DNA of 64,000 nt from Chlorops oryzae (lineage: Eukaryota; Arthropoda; Insecta; Diptera; Chloropidae), in NCBI GenBank assembly GCA_020466095.1, contig CM035806.1, positions 130,371,156-130,435,155 of the forward strand, given 5' to 3'. Of this stretch, positions 45,015-56,136 are shown in pieces; the first letter of the stretch is position 1; every line of letters begins with the position of its first letter. The notes beneath the pieces were generated by a model that saw nothing but the letters and a program-made list of their open reading frames with translations, was not told the origin of the DNA and ran no database searches. A program made the translations under genes and the position numbers.

Positions 45015-47255
45015 GCTATGGTCATATATCACCTCGAACGGATTGGGGAAAGGTCACGACCATATTCTATGCGATCGTCGGAATTCCGTTAATGCTGCTG
45101 TGCCTTTCGAACATCGGCGATATAATGGCAACGTCATTCAGGTTGGCTGATTCTTCCATCCGATGCGTTCATATATCTGATGTAGCCCTTTTTTTTGAAA
45201 TTTCAGATTCGTCTATTGGCGCGTCTGCTGCTACATTTGCACACGATCTTCGCACCGCAATTCGAAACGAACTCGTTCTCGTCAACGATCAGTGCGTTCG
45301 CACCGGTACACTAGCCGATCGCAACCGCCTCCAAGTTTCCGACGTTCCATGAAATTGACACAGCGCTCCGCCAATGATTCCGGAGTTGGAACGTCGCTAG
45401 GTGGCATGGCGCATGCTTACTCCGATCCGGAACTGCGGACGGTCGGACGAAACGGTTACGATTACGATTATCGCGGGAGCAGTAGACGACGCCATCCCCA
45501 CAAAGCCAGTTTGCGTCAATCGGCGCCGATGCATATGACAGTACCATACTACAATAATGATCCTTATAACGATGAAAATTCTGGACACCGCAATTCTGGA
45601 CGTTATAGCGGACGTCAACGGAATCGTTTTCGCATGCAAGAGCGTCATACGATTGAACGCGAAAGAAACTTGGGTCGATCGAAGCCGTACATAGACTCAA
45701 TTGAGGAGTTAAATGGGTCACCACCTCCCAGAGCAGGAGGTCGAGAATCATCAGCAGCGGCTGGACCACCGATTGCAAAGCGTAGCTTCAGTTTCCGCTC
45801 AACACGCGGCCGTCGTGAGGAAACCATACGTGAAGGACCAGAAGCACGGGAATTACATGAACTGAATCCGGTTCGAATGCAGTCGCCATCATTGGCACAA
45901 CCACCGCGCGGACGGTCCGTTCCACACAATATAGCTGGTCGTGGCATGGGTCGTGCCAAATCGGTTGACCCGCGTGCCGCACGATACGAGGATCTCGATG
46001 ATGACGTAATACGAAGAACGCCAATCATACCAAACCGATACGCCCTAGAGGAATTTGACGAGAGACAGAATCGCCGAGATACGAAGAATGCAAAGCTTCG
46101 AAGTCAGTCCATGCCGCGTTCAGCGCAACAGCGCCGCAGCGGTTACAATTCTCGAATAGCCGATCACGAGCGTGAAGCATCGCCGCAAGATCATCGCCAC
46201 AACGGCCGCGGACAGTCCCAGCAGCGAGATCAACGAGATCAGCACGGTGATCGCGCTCATCGAGAACAGAGACATCTTAGAACACGCTCAAGCCAGCAAC
46301 CTCCAGCCCGTCCCAGTGTCCATAGGCAACAGTCACGCTATGGCAATCGTTTGGAACTGCCGCAACTAACGTCATCGAATAAAAGGTCAATGCGACGTAG
46401 CCGTTCGCGTTCCCATTCGCCTTGTCCGGATGAGTATGCCATGGACAATATGAGGCGTGGACGCTCTCCACGTCGTGGCAATCGCGAGAGCTCCTACGAT
46501 GACCGTTATATGGACGACTACGACGTCGAAGCTGGCTATGACGATTATACTGCACAGGAAATGCATCACCGTGAAAGAAAAGCATCTTCGCCGTGAACTG
46601 GGCGGTAAGAATTCATTTGAATTCAAACGAAAATAAAAATAAAATTTTGAAATTCCCTTAGAGAAATTACCGCCATCACCGCGCATAATGTCGCCAATGG
46701 GATTCGCCGTTAAACGTCAGATTCGCCGCAGACCAAGTTATGACAACGATGAGGAATCAATTGACGAATGGATTGACTATTATGGTGACATTTTGCCAAA
46801 GAACAGACCTGTACCAATATGGCTATGCGTATTCTTGGTCATCAGCTACATACTTGGAGGAGCAGCGCTATTCGCGCATTGGGAGAAATGGTCTTTTTTT
46901 AGACTCGGCCTATTTCTGTTTCATTACGCTGACGACAATCGGTAACATTCATAGCTTAGAAAACACCTTTTCTTTTCTCAAGTCACATTTGAATTCCTCG
47001 CAGAATGTAATTAATTAGTTCATAAATTTTAATTCATTTACACCATGTTCGTTTCAGGCTTCGGGGATTTTGTACCAGCAAAAGGTGTTCAGGATGAATC
47101 GGAGCCGTCGATTGCCTATTGCTCGTTGTATCTTCTCTTCGGGATATCTTACTTGCCATGAGTTTCAATTTAGTCCAAGAGGAATTCAAGCAAATGTTAA
47201 AGAGGTCGCCAGACGATTGGGCATTCTCAAGGACGACGAGGAGGAAGAAGATTAG
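45015..47255 (+). pseudogene. Two-pore-domain K+ channel, 3' exons, copy 2
   Basis: Exons corresponding to copy 1 are 45015-45141, 45207-46604, 46662-46941 and 47058-47255. The long loop exon is open for most of its length (frame from 45292 to about 46580). It is rich in Arg, Ser and Asp, with clusters such as RRHPHKASLRQSAP. One extra A near 46577-46580 shifts it into RKASSP and a stop. An extra T at about 46900 breaks the M3-P2 exon, and two single-base losses near 47150 and 47188 break the last exon. Copy 1 has the in-frame version at each of these places. This reciprocity suggests consensus errors as much as true decay. M1 and upstream exons are not found between the copies. Confidence 0.85.
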
Positions 47256-48202
47256 ACATTACTAATGCGTATCAAATGACCAACCATGGCCACAAATGGA
47301 GCTGTTCTAGAGCCTTCGATGGCACCGCATCGAATGGTCTAGGGATATTTAGTACTACTGGCTATTCAGTCTGTCAATGTTCCCTGTATCAGGCCGATTT
47401 TACAAATTATCTTTTATTAGATACTAATGGCCTTATTCATAGAAATAAAACGTTCTTTAAACCTTTTTTACGGTGACTTTACTGTCAAAAATATATGAAA
47501 TTAAAATGCTTTTTAGCTAAAATCCATTTTAGCATTTCTATGAATAAGGCAGTAACATTATAATAAATAATATATATAATACAGTTTTTTGTCCAAGGCA
47601 CGGGGAGATTAAATTTTTTTACCTCTACGAATTGCTTTTTGATCTCTCGTTTGTGGTTTGTTTTTTCGTCTCAAATAAAAACATGTAAGATTTTTTCTAA
47701 ATAAGATCGCATTGGTTTTATAGAAAGCGGGTTTTTTTTTTATTATTTCCTGAACGCCTTTTCAACGTAAGGCTGGAAACAGTCCCCACGTTTCGTATCG
47801 TGTCGTAGCGTGACGAGTCAGCTGATTCAAGAGTTTAAGATTTTATGAAGCTATTTTTTTTTAGAACACGAGGTCACACCAACACAATCGAGGAAATCAT
47901 TTTTCCGGAGTAATTTGGCGAAATTTGTGTTTTTGCGAGAACGCAGACCCAGAAATTGGAATTTTTTAAGGTTGCTGCAGAGGTCTACCCGCCCGTGAGG
48001 GAGCAGCACCACGACATAGAAATCGGTCCTTTTGAGGAGCACCAAGGGAATACCAAAGAGTACAAAATCCAAAGCATAGGAAATAACGCGATTTTTGAGG
48101 GGAATTTTTAATTTGCTCCAAAATTGCGATCATTGATGGTCCCAGACGCGATATAGTGGGTACGAACGTCATATAATGGTCACAGACGCGACATATTCTC
48201 AT
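47256..48202. other. K+ channel 3' flank, copy 2
   Basis: It matches 25112-26056 almost base for base, including the GCCTTATTCATAGAAA MITE at about 47429-47549. No coding sequence was recognised. Confidence 0.6.
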
Positions 48203-50325
48203 AGGGAGAATGAAAAAATGGCCCCAATGAAAAATGGCCCCAAATTCAAAATGAAAAAAGGCCCCAAATTTTGGAGCAATTTTGCATTTTGAAAAATGAC
48301 CCCAAATCAAAAATGAAATTTGGCCCCAAAATAAAATGAAAAAAGGCCCCAAAATCAAAAAGAGGTGTTTTTAATCTAAATGAAAAATGACCCCAAACTA
48401 GAAAATAAAAATGGTCCTATGAAATTTGAAAAACTAGAAATGAAAAATGGCCCCAATTTTGGGGTAATTTTTCATTATGCAAAATGGCCCCACTTTAAAA
48501 AATGAAATTTGGCCCCAAAATCAAATGATAAGTCAAGAATATAAAACAGGGCTGGAACGCGAAATGGATTCATAACCAAATAAAAGTGGCCCCGACTTTT
48601 GGGGTCGTTTTGCATTATGAATTATAGCCCCAACATGAAATGAAAAACCGCCCCAAGAATCAGGATTCGTTTTTAAATGCAAATGAAAAATGGCCCCAAA
48701 CTACAACTTGAAATTTTTTAATCGAAAAATGGCCCCCAAAATTGGGGTGATTTTGCATTATGAAAAATCACCCCAATTCAAGAAAGGAAAAAAGGCCCCA
48801 AACTTGGGGTAATTTTGCATTATGAAAAAAGACCCCAAATCAGAAAAGGAAAAATGACCCCAAACTTGGGGAAATTTTTGCATTATGAAAAAGACCCTAA
48901 ATCAAAAAAGGAAAAATGACCTAAATTTGGGGTAATTTTGCATTATGAAAAAAGACCCCAAATCAAAAAAGGAAAAATGGCCCCAAAATTGGGGTATGAC
49001 TGCTGTTAAAACCAGTAAAAGACATTTTTTACTGACGGAGGTGAAAATTTTTTTTGAAGAAATCGTCAAAAAAAATTTTTCGCCTGCGGCGCAAAAACTT
49101 CTAACTCTGTTTATTTCAAATGTATTTACCTCATCCATAAATTTTATATATTATATATTATTAGAACTTGCTTATAACAGCCGCGAGGAACTATTTTAAA
49201 TGTGGGGTCCATCAGGTATTTTCGGTCTTGTATGTTTTCTTTAATTAGATCGATAGATTTCAAAGATGAAAATATGCAGTACGAGAACTCGTCTTCAATT
49301 ATACATGCGGTATAAAATGCTCTGGGAATTTGGTCATCTTTCGAAACACCAAAAATTGTCCACACTCACTCTAATTGAAAACGATTCTCTAACCTCTATC
49401 GAAGACGTGGGAACATTTTTACGAAAGATTTGCTGACCAAGTAGTTTAATCCTCTTATAATTCTTGGCAACGAAACCTGCTTACTTTCATCTGAAATCTG
49501 GAATTTTGACCTTACTGAAATTTGGCCCCAAAATAAAATGAAAAAAGGCCCCAAATTTGGGGGTCATTTTGCGTTATGAAAAAAGACCCCAAATCAAAAA
49601 AGGAAAAAAAGGCCCCAAAATTGGGGTAATTTTGCATTATGAAAAAAGACCCCAAATCAAAAATTGAAAAAAGGCCCAAATTTGGGGTCATTTTGCATTA
49701 TGAAAAAAGACCCCAAATCAAAAAAGGAAAAAAGGCCCCAAAATTGGGGTAATTTTGCATTATGAAAAAAAGACCCCAAATCAAAAAAGGAAAAAAGGCC
49801 CTTAATTTGGGGTAATTTTGCATTATGAAAAATAACCCCATTTAGTATAATATTTTGGGGCCTTTTTTCATTTTCAGTTGGCGATAGTTTTGAATTAGGA
49901 CCATTTTTTTTTTGGAGCCCCAATTTTGTACGAAGGTAAAACGGGCCCGGAAATATATAAAGTTTTGGGGTAATTTTGCATTATGCAAAATTGCCCCAAA
50001 TCAAAAAAGGAAAAATGGCCCCAAAATTGGGGTAATTTTGCATTATGAAAAAAGACCCCAAATCAAAAAAGGAAAAATGGCCCCAAAATTAGGGTAATTT
50101 TGCATTATGAAAAAAGACCCCAAATCAAAAAAGGAAAAAATGGCCCCAAACTCAATGTAATTTTTGAAAAATGCAAAATGACCCCAAACAAAAAGGAAAA
50201 AAGACCCCAAAAAAAATGAAAAATCGCCCAAAATTCGTGTTGTTGTTTTCAATATTAAGTTTTGGGGTCATTTTTTCATTTTGAGTTTGGGGCCATTTTG
50301 CATTGGGGCCATTTTTCAGGGAGCC
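48203..50325. mobile_element. Insertion made of AATGGCCCCAAA repeats, 2.1 kb
   Basis: It is flanked by perfect 8-bp repeats ATTCTCAT (48195-48202 and 50326-50333), and copy 1 (26045) has the single unoccupied site. The ends read inward as GAAAAAATGGCCCCAATG and, inverted, GAAAAATGGCCCCAATG. Most of the interior is a degenerate tandem repeat of about 60 bp (TTTTGCATTATGAAAAAAGA, CCCCAAATCAAAAAAGG, then the palindrome CCCCAAAATTGGGG). A non-repetitive island of about 500 bp lies at 49005-49515. Open frames through it are by-products of the repeat. A short relative lies at 54049-54177. Confidence 0.8.
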
Positions 50326-50549
50326 ATTCTCATCATGTAGGAGTGTAGGTCTAACTCTTCTTCTTCCTAATCCCTGCGATGTGTTAGAGCTACGCTGCTT
50401 CGCCATAGGCATAACATATAGCATGTGAAAAAGAATATTTATCTCTACTCTGGTCAAATGAGGTGTTTCTGCATTGCCACTTTTATTTTTAATTTTGGGA
50501 GATATTCCAGTGCACTACGTATAAAATATCTACTAAACTAATAACATAT

Positions 50550-50939
50550 CCCAGACGGAAATTATTGCATGCATTAAAAAATAATTAATCCAGAAGAAGT
50601 GAAGCATTCATATGTAAAGAGGCCAATTGGTGATTTTTCAAATGATCTTCTAGTGAAAATATCACAGAAGCAAGAGCGCGTTGCTACAGACTCTTCTTCA
50701 AATTAAAATTTTCATTTGGAAGAGAGTTGTATACTCATATTTTCAATGAAGATCCTATGAAATTTTCATGACAAGATGCTTTTCAACCTGTGTGCTATAA
50801 TTCTCAAAAGTGTTATCGTTTTTTTTTTTTGTACTAAGATGTTTTAAGAATTGAAGTAAGGGTTAGTAATGCGAGCAGTCACAGTATGAATTTTCACCAC
50901 TTCGGAAGTACTGAAGAAGTAGTGAAATTTCCGGCTGGG
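50550..50939. mobile_element. CCCAGCCGG-type TIR element
   Basis: Copy-2 counterpart of 26265-26656, with ends CCCAGACGGAAATTATTG and GAAATTTCCGGCTGGG. Confidence 0.7.
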
Positions 50940-52492
50940 AAGTGTCACTTGAAAACTGCAATAAAAGCACAGCGGTCAAAATACACGTTATGTTATCGCT
51001 GACGTAAGGTATATTTAGTAGCCATCAGTGGTGATGACAAGGCTTATATTTCCCCTTACATTTAACCAGGGAATGAAACCGAAGCGAATAACGGTAAGGG
51101 TAACGGTAACAAATTTCCGGCTAGGATGTAGCATTTCTAACGTCAATCTTTTATTGTAGGTGTGTTCTGTTTGTAACACACGAAAATTTTGCAAATCGGG
51201 AGAGCGCATTCTCTCGAAACAGTGGGTCGATAATGCTGTTCCACTTGCATTTGTTGAATTCCTGGTTCGTAAATTTGATCTGTGGCCACTAAGTCTGGTT
51301 TTTTAGAGAATTCTTTGTTGTTCCTATATATATTTTGTCGCATCGTTTTTCATTATTTCCATTACATTTTAGTCGGTATATAACGTTGTTTCTGTCTAAT
51401 TTGTCGATTTTGCATTTTGTGCTGCTGAAGAGTTTTCTGACTGTATTGTTCATTTTATAGGCAATATTAATCTTTTTGTCATCATAATATTGTATTTTAT
51501 CCAATCTCTCTGTTATTTTAGGCACATATGTGACTGAGATGAATGCTCTTCCTTGTTTCGGATTATTATTATTACATTTATTTTCATTTTTCAAAAATTT
51601 GTATAGTAGGCTTCGAGTTATGTGTCTGGGGAAACTATTTGCGGTCAATGTTTTTTTTTAATTATTTTAATGTTCTGTGTATGAAAAATTGGATTACTTT
51701 TTGTGAAGATTCTTCTAATAAAGTTATATGCTGTGTTTTTAATCATATTTTAGGGGTGTCTAGAAAAGTAATTTATTAGACGTCCAGAAGCCGTTGGTTT
51801 TTGATACCAGTTGAATCTTATTTTGTTGTCATATCGTAAATTTCGTGTCCAGAATATGCTAATTCGTTGTTGTTTTCCTCTTCTTTCGTGAATTTAAGGC
51901 TACTTTGGTACATATTTATTTCGTTTTTAGAGCATTTGGTCAACTTGGTTCTTCTTTATGATCTAAAGATATCGTCTACATATTTGGTCATACACATAGG
52001 GTTATCTCCATCTGCCGGATACATTCGTCTAGTAATTCCTCCATTTACTATGTCTGCTATGATAGGTGAAGCTGGGGATCCCATAGGTAGTCCTTTTTGT
52101 TGTATGTACGTTTATTCGAGTATTTGAAATACCGATTTTCTTTTATGCAGAAAGTTAGGCTTGCATAAATAATTGTTTTTTTCCATTTTGTTGTTGCCAT
52201 TACCTCATCCCATTTATCTTCAATAATTAATAGCGCGTGTGTCACCGGAATGCTTGAAAAAAGAGATATTACGTCAAAAGAAATCATTATTTCAACAGCT
52301 TCGATTGTTATGTTGTCCAGTTTTTTCTTGAAGTCAATGGAGTCCTTTACATTATATACAGAATTCTCTGTATAAGCCCGTAATGTTTTAGTTAAGCATT
52401 TGCATAATTATATGCAGGTGCATTTATTGTTGAACAAATTGGTCGTAGGGGTTATCTTGCTTGTGAAGTTTGGGCAGTACATATATTCTTGG

Positions 52493-52561
52493 GTGCCGTG
52501 ACATAACGCCCATGGACTTAAGGCCCTGTGCCTTAAGTCCATGGGCGTTATGTCACGGCAC
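52493..52561. repeat. 69-bp perfect hairpin inserted in the Penelope element
   Basis: Arms of 32 bp (52493-52524 and 52530-52561, starting GTGCCGTGACATAACGCCCA) pair perfectly around a 5-nt loop CCTGT. Ten-base direct repeats ATATTCTTGG lie immediately outside (52483-52492 and 52562-52571), as expected for an insertion with target duplication. It is absent from other Penelope sequence in the window only because copy 1 does not reach this point. Confidence 0.8.
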
Positions 52562-52685
52562 ATATTCTTGGGGCTGTGCGATAATTCACTTTTAACCTGA
52601 ATCGTTCGTTCGCATCTATTATTTTTGATTTTATCATTCGGTCAATTATTTCGTCAGTCTTCTTATGTAACGTTGTTGTTAGATC

Positions 52686-52864
52686 CCTATAGAACTATAG
52701 CTGAAACTTCGGCCAAATTTTGGCGCGTTATGGCATGATTTGCGGAAAAGTTCAACTTTGGTGAACCACGCCATAAGTCGAGTGTTGTGGTGAACCACGT
52801 AATAGAAAGTGTGGTGTACCACATAATAGCTTTTGGCCGAAGTTGCAGCTATAGTTCTATATGG
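52686..52864. mobile_element. 179-bp MITE with GTTAGATC duplication
   Basis: Ends CCTATAGAACTATAGCTG and inverted CAGCTATAGTTCTATATG differ at one base. The 8-bp duplication GTTAGATC is perfect (52678-52685 and 52865-52872). The interior repeats GTGAACCACG/GTGTACCACA motifs. The 8-bp target suits hAT or P-type elements. Confidence 0.8.
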
Positions 52865-53571
52865 TTAGATCTTTATTTATTATGCGATACGTCAAGATGT
52901 CATTCACTATCATTTGAATTCTTTTGCTATAGTCTGTTTCTTCCATTGCCACTGTTACGTTTCCTTTATCCGCTGCTAATTTAAGTATATTCTTATTTTT
53001 ATTTAAAAATAGTTTTGTTTTCTTCACTGCATTCAAGAAGAATTTATCCATCTTACCCCACTGTCGTTTGTTCATTTCGTTGTCCAATACTAATGTTAGT
53101 CTTGTTCTCGCTATCTCCTGTTCTTCTGGTTCTTCTAATGTTTTATGCATTCTTCACTGTCTGCTATTAGTTGGAATATCGGTAGATCATGTTGTTGGTA
53201 TGTTAATGCAAATTTCGGTCCGAGAGAGAGCAATAGTTTTACATCCTCGGTATTGTTGTGTGAGTTTGGTTAGAGAACCAGGTGTCGTTATACTTAATTT
53301 CTGTGTTTTGTGCTTGTTGCATTTTTAGCTCTTCAAATTTCTTGCAAATGTTCTCACAATTCCACAGCTGTGCTGATTCTTCTGCAGTCATATGTTCTGT
53401 TATAAGGCTTCTAGTTATTCGTATTGTGTAGTTGTTGGATTTGTTCACCGTTGAAATTTTAACTTAATTTTATTTGTTTCTTCGACCTTTAGTATGGTTA
53501 TCATTCAATTAAGGAAATTTTGTTCCAGCTTAAGGTCCAAAATTGTTGTATGTTTATTCTATACGTTCGAT

Positions 53572-53601
53572 ATTTTGCTTTTCATCGAAAAGCATCATCA
53601 G
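53572..53601 (-). ncRNA. Degenerate hammerhead-ribozyme-like motif of the Penelope element
   Basis: On the minus strand CTGATGA (53601-53595) is followed by a stem TGCTTTT/AAAAGCA with a CGATG loop. Next comes AAAA where an active hammerhead has GAAA. It lies about 120 nt upstream of the first Penelope frame, where Penelope elements are known to carry hammerheads in their terminal repeats. The loss of the G suggests it is inactive. Confidence 0.5.
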
Positions 53602-53612
53602 GAACTCTAAAA

Positions 53613-54048
53613 ATCATACAAAACATAGAAAAACACCACATAGAGAAATATCACAAATAATTTTAACAAAAAGCTTACATACAAAAGTTCGGAGGTGAAA
53701 ACTAAAAAACACGAAAAAAACTACTTTAAAATTAATGACTTAATCCTTATAAACACAAAAACGATAACGAGTTCGAATCGAAATCGAATCGAATTAGTAG
53801 AGCGCGAATCGCATTAAACGAATTCCAATCGAATTCGATTCGAATTCGCGGAAGGCAATTTTCGCGATATCGCGCTTTTATCGTATTTTGCGTTCGATTC
53901 GAAGAGAAAATGCGATAAGAATTCGAAACGTTTGCAACGAGCTCGCCTCGAGCTCGCTTTTTTTATCGTGGAATTCATAAGAGCCTTGCCGACTACGGCA
54001 CCCTGAAAGGGATTTTGAAGTTTTGTTGATATTTTGAAAATTCATCGA
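53613..54048. other. Penelope upstream sequence and TCGAAT-rich tract
   Basis: After AT-rich DNA, 53760-53960 is dominated by GAATTCGATTCGAA-like palindromic strings. It ends TTGCCGACTACGGCACCCTG at 54005, which resembles one terminus of a TIR element. No matching left end was found. Confidence 0.4.
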
Positions 54049-54177
54049 GGGCTCCCGGAAAAATGGCTCCAAACTGAAAATGAAAATAGGCCCAAAAATG
54101 TTGTATTGAAAACAACAGCACGAATTTCAGGGCGGTTTTTTTTTTTTGGAGTCATTTTGCATTTTTCAAAGAGCCCT
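54049..54177. mobile_element. Small relative of the GGCCCC-repeat insertion
   Basis: It begins GGGCTCCCGGAAAAATGGC and ends with the inverted CATTTTTCAAAGAGCCC. It is about 130 bp and contains TGTTGTATTGAAAACAACA. End sequence and composition resemble 48203-50325, whose right end reads inward GGCTCCCTGAAAAATGGC. This suggests that repeat-rich element belongs to a TIR family. Confidence 0.55.
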
Positions 54178-54189
54178 TTGTTTTTATAT

Positions 54190-54315
54190 TACCCCCGTAT
54201 TCAGAATAACTTTTTAAATTTAATATGCTGACAAAATTAAATTTTTTGTACAGAACATTTTGATTTTGTCAGCATTTTAAATTAAAAAAGTTTTTCTGAA
54301 TAAGGCTGTAAAATA
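54190..54315. mobile_element. MITE with GCCTTATTCAGAAA ends
   Basis: CCGTATTCAGAATAACTTTT at the left is largely the inverse of AAAAGTTTTTCTGAATAAGG at the right. About 125 bp, AT-rich interior. It is related by its ends to the MITE in the K+ channel 3' flank. Confidence 0.55.
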
Positions 54316-54603
54316 AGATTTGGATACCTTTATAGTTTTGTTTTAAGCCATTGGTTTTTGTTGCAAAATATAAGCATATTTACATTTTTAGCTTTTAACC
54401 CCGTTCGCCGGTCGGTAATAACTCTGCCTCATTTGCAAAAAATACGCTCCGATTCGATTGAAGTCGCTGGGATGCAGAAGTATTTAGGCACGCAATCTTT
54501 TATAGCAGCAATTTCTTCACCTGAAATCTTCAAGTGAAATTCGTCATATGTTTACCTTCCGTCATTTACCTTCCAAAAGAGAAGTGGATCGGCTTCCTTT
54601 TTA

Positions 54604-55625
54604 TACCCAGCGTAAGCGGGGTATATTAGTTTTGTGCGAATCTTGTAACAGGGAGAACTAAGCTTCGGAGATATAGACAAATATATATAGAAATGATCAG
54701 GATCAAAAACTGAAGCGATTTAGACATGTCCGTCTGTCCGTCCGTCCGTCCGTCCGTGGTCGGATTTCCTCCGAAACGGCTGGACCAATCAAGTCGAAAT
54801 TTGGCACACATGTATATCGGGATCCGAGTATGATCCTAAGTAAAAATGGGAGACATCCGCCCACTGCCACGCCCACAAATAAATATAATGTGTTTTCAGT
54901 AAAATGCTTGTAACTTGCGAACCACTCAACACATTCCATTGATATTTGGTGTACTGGTAAACTACGAAAAGGGACAAATCCTGGAAAAAAATGGACGCCG
55001 CCCTCCGTGAGCCACGCCCACAAATAAGCCCACAAATAAGGGCTTATCGTAACTTGTGAAGTAAAAGGCGTAAAAGCTTCAAATTCGCAACATAGGTTGA
55101 CCAAGGCGAATGAAAGGTGTAGGAACAAAAATTTATGTAGCCCGCCCACTGCCACGCCCAAAAATGGAGAATTTTCGTAACTTCCGAAGTTATAAGCGTA
55201 GAAGCTTCAAATTCGCAACATAGGTTGACCAAGGCGAATGAAAGGTGTAGGAACAAAAATTTATGTAGCCCGCCCACTGCCACGCCCAAAAATGGAGAAT
55301 TTTCGTAACTTCCGAAGTTATAAGCGTAGAAGCTTCAAATTCGCAACACAGGTTCACCAAGGCGAATGAAAGGTGTAGGAAAAAATTTTATGTGGCCCGC
55401 CCATTGCCACGCCTACAAATGAAGATTTTTCGTAACTTCCGAAGTAAAAGGCGTAGAAGCTTCAAATTCGCAACATAGGTTGACCAAGGCGAATGAAAGG
55501 TGTAGCGAAATAATTTATGTGGCTCTCCCACTGCCACGCCCATAAATAGAGAAGCAAAACATAGTACGCTCATAACGTCGGGACGCTGGGTATTTCAAAG
55601 TCGGGCTTGACCGACTTTAGCTTTC
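54604..55625. mobile_element. (GTCY)n 'mini-me'-like element with 128-bp tandem repeats
   Basis: It starts TATACCCAGCGTAAGCGGGG, then ATATATATAGAAATGATCAG and a TCCGTCCGTCCGTCCGT run. A unit of about 128 bp (marked by AGCTTCAAATTCGCAACA) is repeated at 55075, 55204, 55331 and 55458. It ends GGTATTTCAAAGTCGGGC. The minus-strand frames (MGVAVGGLHKF...) simply translate the repeats. It interrupts the ZBED hAT between NINK and EADPLLFW. Confidence 0.65.
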
Positions 55626-56136
55626 TTACTTGTTTATGTTTGGTCTTTCGTAATATTGCCTCAATATTATGATGGCATCCGAGCTCGAACTCTTAAATTT
55701 TCCTGATATCCGTTTGTCAATAAAATCAAGCAATGACTTCGAACTAGGACTTTCATTTATCCCACAGGGCGAACTGTTGTTTGTTTTAGCACACATGTAC
55801 GTTACTTCTTGTTCCAAGCATGCAACAGCTTGTTCTACATTCGAAGAAGATTCAAAGCCTTCTTTTTTGAATCGCGGGTCAAGCAAAGTAGCCATTCGTG
55901 ACGGTGTCCTTGTCTCATAGGGAGAAAGCCTTTTTGTTACACCAAACTGCAAGGCTGAGCAAACAAATTTTGCTTCAAATGTGGTTAATGAAGCTTGCAT
56001 GACATTTAGGTTATGCAGTAAGCCAAACGCCATTGGGATTATCAAAGAGATTGTAACGTATTTACTTGCAGAGACCTGTAATATAAGCAACAATGTAAAA
56101 TGTTTTGAAAAGCAAAATTTTTTTATTATCTGTTCC

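Larger units (their letters stand above)
43888..52014. repeat. Segmental duplication, copy 2
   Basis: Same order and orientation as 16628-27734. The part 43888-44030 matches 16628-16760, and 44507-52014 matches 19849-27734. It carries its own insertion 48203-50325 and lacks the hAT and putative LTR of copy 1. Past 52014 the Penelope element continues, where copy 1 switches to LINE. Upstream of 43888 nothing resembles the IntS10 or Mpv17-like region. Confidence 0.85.
51100..53455 (-). mobile_element. Penelope-like element, near-complete coding region
   Basis: Reading on the minus strand from 53448: an N-terminal segment (MNKSNNYTIRITRSLITEH), then KLAADKGNVTVAMEETDYSK at about 52950, a position-1 RT motif (SFDVISLFSSIPVTHALLII) at about 52260, the active-site YVDD near 51980, and AFISVTYVPKI. 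A GIY-YIG nuclease-like tail follows (VIYRLKCNGNN, YIGTTKNSL). Penelope-like elements are a distinct retroelement class with this RT plus GIY-YIG layout. Several one-base frame breaks and two insertions (52493-52561 and 52686-52864) disable it. Confidence 0.87.

Noticed and set aside
45311..46028. Long minus-strand frames opposite channel copy 2
   Set aside because: Shadow frames of an Arg-rich coding exon; no domain, and the plus strand explains the conservation.
48203..50325. CRISPR-like regular repeats
   Set aside because: Repeats are degenerate, adjoin without unique spacers, and lie in a fly genome inside an element with a target duplication.
43888..52014. Simple haplotig explanation for the whole right contig
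   Set aside because: The left flank of copy 2 does not contain the IntS10 or Mpv17-like genes expected if the contig were the alternative allele; kept only as a possibility for the duplicated part.
53760..54005. Complete TIR element ending CTACGGCACCCTG
   Set aside because: No matching left terminus could be found, so it was left as unclassified sequence.
54703..55573. Series of related minus-strand frames (MGVAVGGLHKF...) as a repeat protein gene
   Set aside because: They are translations of a 128-bp tandem repeat inside a (GTCY)n element, with no start context or domain.
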